Below the pieces are notes generated by a model. The model searched no databases, was not told the origin of the DNA, and saw only the letters and a list, made by a program, of their open reading frames with translations. Of a stretch of 10,774 bases of DNA, positions 6,187-10,774 are shown piece by piece (positions within the stretch are counted from its first letter, which is position 1; the number at the start of each line of letters is the position of its first letter). The translations under genes were made by a program, and so were the position numbers. The DNA is from Chloroflexota bacterium (GTDB taxonomy: Bacteria; Chloroflexota; Limnocylindria; Limnocylindrales; CSP1-4): assembly GCA_025355255.1 (NCBI GenBank), contig JANYAA010000092.1:1-10774 (forward strand), written 5' to 3'.

Positions 6187-6699
6187 ATGGAACCGCAGGC
6201 TGAACAGCAGGGTGATGGTCCGCAACGTCCGCAACGTCCGGACCGTCCGGGCGGCGAGGTGCGTCGCCTTGGGCGTGCCCCGGGCGAGCGATACGGCGAG
6301 GCGCCGGCCAGTGCCGTCGCCACGGCGCCACGGCGCCGGGTTCGCCTTGCGCGCGCCCTCGTCGCCGCGCTGCTCGCGGCGCTCGTGGTGTTGGCGCTGA
6401 CCAGCATCGACATCGGTCTGGGCCTGCTGGCGATCGCTGCGGGTTCCGGTTGGCTTGTGGGGCTGGCGCTCGCGGGTGGGCCAGCCGGACGCGGGGCCGA
6501 CGCGGGACGGGGGCGGGCGGGGTTGGCTGCGCTGCTCGCTGCTGGCGGCGTGGCCTGCGGCTTGGCGGCCGATGGCGTCCGCGCGCTTGCGCAGGGCGGG
6601 GTCCTGGCGCCGTGGTCGTACGCGCTGGAGCGGTTTGGGCCGCTGGCGCTCGTCGTGCCGCTGGTTGCGGCAGTTGCCGGGGCGTGGCGCGGCCGATGA
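6187..6699 (+). CDS. Uncharacterised four-helix membrane protein with disordered N-terminus
   Basis: 170 residues, no family recognised. Residues 1-50 are hydrophilic, Pro/Gln/Arg-rich and probably disordered and cytoplasmic, including a PQRPQRPDRP tract from a short DNA repeat. A basic RRRVRLAR stretch precedes TM1 (~55-71); TM2 ~76-98, TM3 ~111-128 and TM4 ~149-167 follow, ending in WRGR. The Arg-rich N-terminal flank and Arg-rich end suggest both termini are inside. ATG 6187 is chosen because of the upstream TACCAT element; ATG 6139 (adding 16 residues, with AGGGAGG eleven bases upstream) is the alternative. The TGA stop overlaps the ATG of the next gene (ATGA, 6696-6699), so the two are coupled and their products may act together at the membrane. 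Codon use is extremely GC-rich. Confidence 0.75.
   Translation: MEPQAEQQGDGPQRPQRPDRPGGEVRRLGRAPGERYGEAPASAVATAPRRRVRLARALVAALLAALVVLALTSIDIGLGLLAIAAGSGWLVGLALAGGPAGRGADAGRGRAGLAALLAAGGVACGLAADGVRALAQGGVLAPWSYALERFGPLALVVPLVAAVAGAWRGR
6218..6249 (+). repeat. Short tandem repeat, 9-base unit GTCCGCAAC
   Basis: Two exact copies (6218-6226, 6227-6235), a diverged third (GTCCGGACC, 6236-6244) and a partial fourth. It is in frame inside the membrane protein gene and encodes repeated Pro-Gln-Arg / Pro-Asp-Arg triplets of the disordered N-terminus. Copy number may vary between strains without breaking the frame. Confidence 0.6.
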
Positions 6700-7148
6700 G
6701 ATCGCTGCACGCGGGCTTTGTGCTGGTGCCCGCCGCGATCATCGCGGGCGCCCTGGTGCTGTTCGCCGCGCGAGGGCCACAGACGGCCTCCGCCTTCACG
6801 CTGCAGGTGGGCCAGTGTTTCAGCGTGCCATCCGGGGCAACGGTGGCCCAGGTGAACGTGGCGCCCTGCACCTCGCCGCACGACGGGGAGGTGTTCCTGG
6901 TCCAGGACGACTCCACGACGCCCGTCTGGCCTGGGATTGAGGAGTTCAGCAACCGGGTGGCGTCGCTCTGCGTGGACGGGGCGTTTGAGCCGTACACGGG
7001 TGCGCCATACGGCTCACGGCCGGACCTGAAGGTGGCCTACTTCTTCCCGCCGGCCGACGCCTGGAAGAGCGGCCAGCGACGGCTCACCTGCTATGTGGCA
7101 ATGTCGGACGGGTCGAGGTCGTCTGCCTCGATGCACGCCGCGCCGTAG
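6696..7148 (+). CDS. Membrane-anchored or secreted Septum_form-like protein
   Basis: 150 residues. Residues 1-34 form a signal sequence or signal anchor: MRSLHAG, a hydrophobic run to ~25, then a possible cleavage site near TASA|F (31-34). The rest is predicted outside the membrane. VGQCF (38-42), VAPCTSPHDGEVF (55-67), LCVDG (91-95) and LTCYV (130-134) follow the pattern of the Septum_form domain (first described in actinobacterial septum-associated proteins), where VGxCF, VxCxxPHxxEVF and two later cysteines recur. The four cysteines (41, 58, 92, 132) could make two disulfides. Function in this family is not established; the name does not prove a role in division. The ATG overlaps the TGA of the upstream membrane protein gene (ATGA) and no strong ribosome site is visible, so expression is probably coupled. 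Confidence 0.75.
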   Translation: MRSLHAGFVLVPAAIIAGALVLFAARGPQTASAFTLQVGQCFSVPSGATVAQVNVAPCTSPHDGEVFLVQDDSTTPVWPGIEEFSNRVASLCVDGAFEPYTGAPYGSRPDLKVAYFFPPADAWKSGQRRLTCYVAMSDGSRSSASMHAAP

Positions 7149-7160
7149 CCCGCTGGGCAC

Positions 7161-7682
7161 TCAGCGCTGGAGGCGCTCCGGTCGGGGAGCGCGACGCTCG
7201 CCCGGGACATGCCCGGCGTGGTCCGCAGCGGCGCGCCGGATGTCGTCCAGCCTGCGCTGCATCTCGGGATCCAGCGGGATGGACCGCGGAGCCGCCGCCG
7301 CCAACTGCGCTGGGTCCGCTTCGGGCACCTCGCCCATCCCCTGCCCCGCGCCAACACCGCCGGTCTCGCCCAGGAACGGCATCGCCTGTCGGTCCACGGC
7401 GTCCAGACTCATGCGGAGGGCAGCGGTCTTGGCCGAGGCCACGTCACGCACGTATGCGTCGGTTTCGGCGTCCGTCATCGCTCGCCCACGGACCGTGGCC
7501 TTGGGCTTGCCCACCATCAGCCACGCGAGGTGGTAGCGGTCCATCGTCCCCCACGCGGTGGCGAGGAGGTCATCGGAGAGCTGAAGCCACGTCTGCAACG
7601 CGCCAAGCGACGGGGCAGCGTCAAGGCGCTCTCCCTCGGCAACCAACTGGCGTGTTCGGAGAATCAGCTCGTCACGGGTCAT
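7161..7682 (-). CDS. Uncharacterised conserved-looking protein
   Basis: 173 residues from ATG 7680-7682; family not recognised. The N-terminal ~100 residues look like a compact helical domain with unusually aromatic and specific sequence (LQTWLQLSDDLLATAWGTMD, 29-48; RYHLAWLMVGKPKATVRGRA, 49-68), unlike a random antisense frame. Then comes a Gly-rich linker (104-118) and a charged helical tail rich in Arg (141-173). No signal peptide or membrane helix. The frame is open far upstream, but that part lies antisense to the YdeI-like gene; TACACT seven bases before ATG 7682 and the good N-terminal sequence (TRDELILRTRQLV) support this start. It converges with the Septum_form-like gene, twelve bases away, and diverges from the YdeI-like gene. 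Confidence 0.7.
   Translation of the reverse strand: MTRDELILRTRQLVAEGERLDAAPSLGALQTWLQLSDDLLATAWGTMDRYHLAWLMVGKPKATVRGRAMTDAETDAYVRDVASAKTAALRMSLDAVDRQAMPFLGETGGVGAGQGMGEVPEADPAQLAAAAPRSIPLDPEMQRRLDDIRRAAADHAGHVPGERRAPRPERLQR
7183..7204. terminator. Weak stem-loop at a convergent gene end
   Basis: CGGGGAGCG and CGCTCGCCCG pair over nine positions with one bulged G and a CGA loop. It sits 34 bases beyond the Septum_form-like stop, inside the last codons of the opposing gene, so coding constraint may explain it. A smaller AGCGC/GCGCT hairpin lies at 7163-7177. Confidence 0.25.
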
Positions 7683-7689
7683 CGGCGCG

Positions 7690-7695
7690 AGTGTA
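7690..7695 (-). promoter_or_regulatory. Putative -10 element (TACACT) of the uncharacterised minus-strand gene
   Basis: TACACT on the minus strand, seven bases before ATG 7680-7682, the spacing for a leaderless mRNA. No ribosome site and no clear -35 box. Confidence 0.45.
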
Positions 7696-7706
7696 CCCGC
7701 GCCAGT

Positions 7707-7712
7707 TAGGCT
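7707..7712 (+). promoter_or_regulatory. Putative -10 element (TAGGCT) of the YdeI-like gene
   Basis: TAGGCT seven bases before ATG 7720, the same arrangement as the minus-strand element eleven bases away. The two divergent start codons are only 37 bases apart, so both promoters must fit in this gap. Confidence 0.45.
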
Positions 7713-7719
7713 TTCCGCC

Positions 7720-8343
7720 ATGGTCCGCCTTGTGCCCCACGACGTGATCTTCTTCCGCACCCCGACCGAGCTGCGCGGCTGGCTGGGGCTCAACCACGCT
7801 ACAGTGCCGGAGCTGTGGGTGGGCGTCCGCCGACGGGCCGATGACCCCGGCGCGCCCGACTGGGGCGACATCGTGGACGAGCTGCTCTGCTTCGGGTGGA
7901 TCGATTCGGTGCTGATGCCCTGTGAGGGGGGCCGGGCGATCCGGACCACGCCGCGGCGCAAGGGCTCTACCTGGAGCGCGCGGAATGTCGCGCGGATGGC
8001 CGTGCTCCAGGCCGAGGGCCGCGTGCAGCCGGCGGGCGAGGCGGCGTTTGCGCAGCGGACGCCGGAGCGGACGGCCACATACAGCTTCGAGAGCAGTTGG
8101 GCGCTGGACGAGGCCGCCGAAGCCTCGCTGCGCGCGGGGCCCGGCGCGTGGGAGTTCCACGAGCGTCAGCCGCCTGGCTATCGGCGGACAGCTGCTCACT
8201 GGGTGATGAGCGCGAAGAAGCCGGAGACTCGCGCGCGCAGACTGGCGATCCTGGCCGAGGAGAGCGCTGCCGGCCGACGACCGGTGGAGGTCACCGGTGC
8301 GGCTCGCGAGAAGCGCGCTGGTGAAGACCCTACGTCCGGGTGA
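7720..8343 (+). CDS. YdeI/OmpD-associated family protein
   Basis: 207 residues, soluble, no signal peptide. The family pattern is clear: TPTELRGWLGLNHATVPELWVGVRRR (14-39 in parts), then DIVDELLCFGWIDSV (50-64), TTPRRKGSTWSARNVARM (76-93) and GRVQPAGEAAF (100-110), as in YdeI-like proteins annotated from bacteriocin/antimicrobial-peptide resistance or OmpD-associated loci. The C-terminal part has the usual helical AHWVMSAKKPETRARRL region (159-175), ending in a Gly/Arg-rich tail. Biochemical function is not established. ATG 7720 is favoured by TAGGCT seven bases upstream. The stop overlaps the stop of pabC on the other strand by 14 bases, within a long inverted repeat. It is monocistronic here, between an unknown gene and a folate operon, which give no functional hint. 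Confidence 0.88.
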   Translation: MVRLVPHDVIFFRTPTELRGWLGLNHATVPELWVGVRRRADDPGAPDWGDIVDELLCFGWIDSVLMPCEGGRAIRTTPRRKGSTWSARNVARMAVLQAEGRVQPAGEAAFAQRTPERTATYSFESSWALDEAAEASLRAGPGAWEFHERQPPGYRRTAAHWVMSAKKPETRARRLAILAEESAAGRRPVEVTGAAREKRAGEDPTSG

Positions 8344-8364
8344 TGAACGCCTCGCGGGCCGCGC
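8297..8364. terminator. Long stem-loop spanning the overlapping convergent gene ends
   Basis: Arms 8297-8310 and 8351-8364 pair over 14 positions in a plus-strand RNA (12 Watson-Crick, two G-U) around a 40-base loop containing both stop codons. In minus-strand RNA the two wobbles become mismatches, so it should work better for the YdeI-like transcript. No T-tract. Both arms are coding, so chance in GC-rich DNA is possible. Confidence 0.35.
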
Positions 8365-9238
8365 GGGCTCGCAGGGTCCACGGGCCGGGCTGACCGTCGC
8401 CCACGAGGTTGCCGTCGAGCCGGACCACCGGGACAACGCCGGCCACCGATGCCGTGAGGAAGACCTCGCTTGCGAGCGCCAGATCGTCACGCGTCAACTG
8501 GCCCTCGAATGGGCGGAGGCCCACGCCAGCTGCCCAGCGGAGCATCCACGAGCGGGTTGTGCCCGCGAGGATGGCGCACGCGAGCGAGGGGGTTGCTAGC
8601 TCCACGACGCCGTCGGCCGTCGGGCGGATCAGGAAGACATTCGCGCTGGTCGCCTCGGAAAGGTGACCGTCGACGGTGAAGAAGACGGCGTCGTCGGCTC
8701 CTGCGCGCCGGGCCTCAAGCTTGGCGTACACGTAGTCGGCGCGCGACGTGGTCTTGAGCGTCGCCAACGGGTTGCCGGGATCGCGCCGAACCCGGCTGGT
8801 CACCGCCGAGATCCCATGGGCTGGCGTGGACCCGGGCGCTGCGGTCACGGCCCAGGCCTGGATCACGATGGTTGCCGTGAGGTGCTCGTCCGGGCCGGGC
8901 AACAGGCCGCGCGACATCCAGGTGCCGCGGGTAGCGGTGATCCGAACGGACGCGTCGCCATCGGGACCGCCCAGGCCCTCGGCAGCAAGCAGGTCGCCAA
9001 TGCCGCGCGCCAATCGTGCTGGCAAGTCGTCGGGCAGATCAATCGCCAAGCCAGCGGCTGAGCCACGCAGCCGGGCGGTGTGCTCTGCGAGCTCCGTGAC
9101 TCGACCGCCCGCGGCGCGGAGGGTTTCGAAGACCCCGTCGCCCAACTGGAACCCGCGGTCAAACGCAGAGATGTGGCGGTCGCTCGCCGGCAGCAGCGAG
9201 CCGTTGACCCAGGCCCAGCCGGGTGTCGTGTCGCTCAT
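8330..9238 (-). CDS. pabC: Aminodeoxychorismate lyase / class IV PLP aminotransferase-like enzyme
   Basis: 302 residues, fold-type IV pyridoxal-phosphate enzyme. FDRGFQLGDGVFETLRA (26-42), LKTTSRADYVYAKLEA (161-176) with the Schiff-base Lys162, and LSEATSANVFLI (193-204) with cofactor-contacting Glu195 are all present, then TPSLACAILAGTTRSWML near 217-232. The family includes branched-chain aminotransferase (IlvE), D-alanine aminotransferase and PabC. Direct coupling to pabB makes PabC the best call: it removes pyruvate from 4-amino-4-deoxychorismate to give 4-aminobenzoate for folate. The start ATG 9236-9238 overlaps the pabB stop (ATGA) and has GGAGG seven bases upstream; an in-frame extension to 9304 would lie inside pabB. 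Its stop overlaps the opposing YdeI-like stop. Substrate assignment rests mainly on context. Confidence 0.9.
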   Translation of the reverse strand: MSDTTPGWAWVNGSLLPASDRHISAFDRGFQLGDGVFETLRAAGGRVTELAEHTARLRGSAAGLAIDLPDDLPARLARGIGDLLAAEGLGGPDGDASVRITATRGTWMSRGLLPGPDEHLTATIVIQAWAVTAAPGSTPAHGISAVTSRVRRDPGNPLATLKTTSRADYVYAKLEARRAGADDAVFFTVDGHLSEATSANVFLIRPTADGVVELATPSLACAILAGTTRSWMLRWAAGVGLRPFEGQLTRDDLALASEVFLTASVAGVVPVVRLDGNLVGDGQPGPWTLRARAAREAFITRT

Positions 9239-10689
9239 GCGTCCACCTCCACAGCGCCAATGGACGACAGGGGTCCGTGCGCCTTCGCCACCGTCTCGTC
9301 CCACTCCTCATCGGGGTCGCTGCGCCAGGTGATCCCGCCGCCGACATGGAGCGTGAGCCGCTTGCCGTCAGCGACGAGCGTGCGGATCAGGATGGAGGAA
9401 CCCATCCGCCCATCCGCGCCAATCCACAGCAGCGTTCCGCAATACGGTCCGCGCCGGACGGGCTCCAACTCCTCGATGAGCTCCATCGCTCGGATCTTGG
9501 GGGCGCCGGTGATGGACCCCCCGGGAAAGCTCGCTGCCAGCAGGTCGAAGGCGTCCTTGCCCGGGCGCAGGCGGCCAGCCACCGTGGTCACGAGGTGCTG
9601 AACCGTGGCCGTGCGCTCCAGGCGCAGCAGCCGCGGCACGGTCACGCTGCCAGCCTCACACACTCGGCCAAGATCGTTGCGCAGCACGTCAACGATCATC
9701 ACGTTCTCGGCGCGGTCCTTCCTGCTGGCGAGGAGCTCGCGGGCGAGCTCGCGGTCCTCCTCGCGGGTCCGGCCTCTCCGCCTGGTGCCCTTGACGGGGT
9801 CCGTGGCCACGCTGCCATGGCCGTCCACGGCGAGGAACGGCTCCGGGCTGGCGGAGAGCAGCGCGCGGGGCGCACCGGTGTCCTTGCGGGCGCCCAAGTC
9901 CAGGTACCCGGCAAACAACGCGGGATCGCCGGTGCGGAGGCGGCGGAACAGCGGCCACGGGTCGCCGGCGAAGGGCGCCTCCAGGCGACGCGTGAGGTTG
10001 GCCTGGTAGATGTCCCCATGCGCGATCGCCTCGCGGACCGCCTTGACGCCCGCCACCCACCCGGCGCGCGTTGTCGTGCGAGTGAAGCGGATGGCGTCGG
10101 CAGGGCCCCGTGCGTCAGCGACTGGCTGCCTGCCTGCAATGGCGCGCTCGCGGAGCTCACCGATCCGTCGAGCAAGCGCCGCGGCGTCGCCGTCAACTGC
10201 GCGTCCGCCAATCCACGCGTGGCCGGTACGGCGGTCCCAGGCAAGGACCCGGTCATACAAGCCCAACCGGAGCTCGGGCAGATCCTGATCGCGGCGGGCG
10301 ATCTCCGGCAGGTGCTCGAGGCGTCGGCCAAGGTCATAGGCGAGGAAGCCAACCAGGCCACCGGCAAACGGGGGCACGGCGCGGGCGTCGGCGCCATCGG
10401 GCGCGGCGGGGGCAGCGCGGTCAAGTCGTCCTAGTAGGCGGCGTGCGGCGGCAAACGGGTCAGCACCAACCGAGGGCTCCTCAAGAACTGCAACCGGATC
10501 GACGACAAGCAGACTCCACCGGCCGGTTCGACCTGGCCGGGCGCTCTCCAGCAGCGCGAGACCGGGCATGCCTCGGAGCGATTCCGCCGCATCCATCGGG
10601 GCGACGCCGTCGAGGGCGGGCAGCCACTCCCAGACAGACGCTGCCGACGGTCGGCTCGGTGCGGGCAGGGCTTTCGGCACAGAGGGCAC
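9235..10689 (-). CDS. pabB: Aminodeoxychorismate synthase component I (PabB)
   Basis: 484 residues, chorismate-binding enzyme family. Converts chorismate plus ammonia (from the PabA glutaminase, not in the window) to 4-amino-4-deoxychorismate in 4-aminobenzoate/folate synthesis. Landmarks: FAGGLVGFLAYDLGRRLE (108-125), HGDIYQANLTRRLEAPF (224-240), SASPEPFL (279-286), DPVKGTRRRG (297-306), ENVMIVDVLRNDLGRV (328-343), SFPGGSITGAPKIRAMELIE (387-406), GPYCG (414-418) and GGGITWRSDPDEEWDET (450-466). Lys300 in PVKGT is the lysine nucleophile that distinguishes PabB from anthranilate synthase TrpE, which has Ala (PIAGT). SPE is followed by Pro instead of the frequent Arg. Start is GTG 10687-10689, with TATCAT six bases upstream and no ribosome site; a second GTG lies three codons in. 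First gene of the pabB-pabC operon. Confidence 0.93.
   Translation of the reverse strand: MPSVPKALPAPSRPSAASVWEWLPALDGVAPMDAAESLRGMPGLALLESARPGRTGRWSLLVVDPVAVLEEPSVGADPFAAARRLLGRLDRAAPAAPDGADARAVPPFAGGLVGFLAYDLGRRLEHLPEIARRDQDLPELRLGLYDRVLAWDRRTGHAWIGGRAVDGDAAALARRIGELRERAIAGRQPVADARGPADAIRFTRTTTRAGWVAGVKAVREAIAHGDIYQANLTRRLEAPFAGDPWPLFRRLRTGDPALFAGYLDLGARKDTGAPRALLSASPEPFLAVDGHGSVATDPVKGTRRRGRTREEDRELARELLASRKDRAENVMIVDVLRNDLGRVCEAGSVTVPRLLRLERTATVQHLVTTVAGRLRPGKDAFDLLAASFPGGSITGAPKIRAMELIEELEPVRRGPYCGTLLWIGADGRMGSSILIRTLVADGKRLTLHVGGGITWRSDPDEEWDETVAKAHGPLSSIGAVEVDA
9246..9250 (-). promoter_or_regulatory. Ribosome binding site of pabC
   Basis: GGAGG on the minus strand inside the last codons of pabB, seven bases before ATG 9236-9238. 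Together with the ATGA overlap it fixes the pabC start. Confidence 0.75.
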
Positions 10690-10695
10690 GGGGCG

Positions 10696-10701
10696 ATGAT
10701 A
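10696..10701 (-). promoter_or_regulatory. Putative -10 element (TATCAT) of the pabB-pabC operon
   Basis: TATCAT on the minus strand, six bases before GTG 10687-10689. It is the closest of the window's elements to a classical TATAAT box. The position implies transcription starting at or next to the start codon. No clear -35 box. Confidence 0.45.
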
Positions 10702-10735
10702 GGGCGTAGAGAGTCCGGCCCATACGCCGCCGGCT

Positions 10736-10740
10736 GGAGG
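10736..10740 (+). promoter_or_regulatory. Ribosome binding site of the gene entering at the right edge
   Basis: GGAGG eight bases before GTG 10749, ideal spacing, in the region divergent from pabB. It is the main reason for calling a start there. Confidence 0.45.
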
Positions 10741-10748
10741 TGCAACCG

Positions 10749-10774
10749 GTGCGTGCTCGTGAGCTTGGGATCCG
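10749..10774 (+). CDS. Start of a possible P1-family (S58, DmpA-like) peptidase gene, 3' partial
   Basis: Only eight codons are visible: GTG start then RARELGI. P1-family aminopeptidases of the DmpA type commonly begin (R)RARDLGI before their NAITDVxGVxVGH region, so the resemblance is suggestive, and a GGAGG lies at ideal distance. Eight residues cannot prove a family; another gene, or no gene, is possible. If real it is divergent from pabB, with the start codons about 60 bases apart. Confidence 0.35.

Noticed and set aside
7683..8078. In-frame 132-codon extension of the unknown minus-strand gene.
   Set aside because: It is antisense to the YdeI-like gene, is compositionally Ser/Arg/Pro-rich and shows no domain pattern; a promoter-like element sits before ATG 7682.
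9235..10689. Anthranilate synthase TrpE instead of PabB.
   Set aside because: The PVKGT motif has the PabB-specific lysine, there is no TrpE-type PIAGT, and the gene is coupled to a class IV aminotransferase-like gene.
1..10774. tRNA, rRNA, CRISPR arrays, insertion sequences or prophage genes.
   Set aside because: No regularly spaced repeats, transposase or integrase motifs, terminal inverted repeats or tRNA-like cloverleaf were seen on either strand.

Overview
The window comes from a GC-rich bacterial chromosome (roughly two thirds or more G+C by eye) with tightly packed genes, many GTG starts, several 4-7 base gene overlaps and no mobile elements, RNA genes or CRISPR. The protein mix is a PduO-type cobalamin adenosyltransferase, a Septum_form-like secreted protein, GAF/GGDEF signalling proteins and a DUF433 protein. 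Together with apparently leaderless promoters this suggests an environmental Chloroflexota (perhaps Limnocylindria-like) or actinobacterial genome. That placement is inference; no marker gene is present to prove it.

Layout. Positions 2-3542 (+) hold two consecutive c-di-GMP-type signalling genes: a multi-pass membrane protein with a degenerate GGDEF domain (5' end outside the window), then a soluble triple-GAF/GGDEF protein with an intact GGDEF and an I-site but an unusual guanine-binding loop. A pair of hairpins at 3549-3604 separates them from a minus-strand operon read 5283 to 3585: MIP18/DUF59 protein, PduO-type adenosyltransferase, Bax-inhibitor-1-like membrane protein. A second minus-strand unit, 6137 to 5330, encodes an unrecognised helical protein and a DUF433 protein. 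A divergent plus-strand unit (6187-7148) encodes a four-helix membrane protein and a membrane-anchored or secreted four-cysteine protein. Then come an unrecognised minus-strand gene (7161-7682), a divergent YdeI-like gene (7720-8343), and a minus-strand folate operon, pabB then pabC (10689 to 8330). The first codons of a possible P1-family peptidase gene run off the right edge.

How the genes work together. PabB and PabC make 4-aminobenzoate from chorismate; the glutaminase PabA is not here. The two GGDEF proteins probably form one signalling unit. The MIP18-adenosyltransferase-BI-1 cluster is translationally coupled, but its shared purpose is not obvious. The most interesting regional signal is that all six genes I judge to head a transcription unit with a visible upstream region inside the window carry a TANNNT hexamer 6-9 bases before the start codon, as expected for leaderless mRNAs. 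Several downstream genes (Bax-inhibitor-like, DUF433, pabC) instead have Shine-Dalgarno sites. Two further points deserve attention: the altered GGDEF active sites and the uncharacterised helical protein/DUF433 pair.
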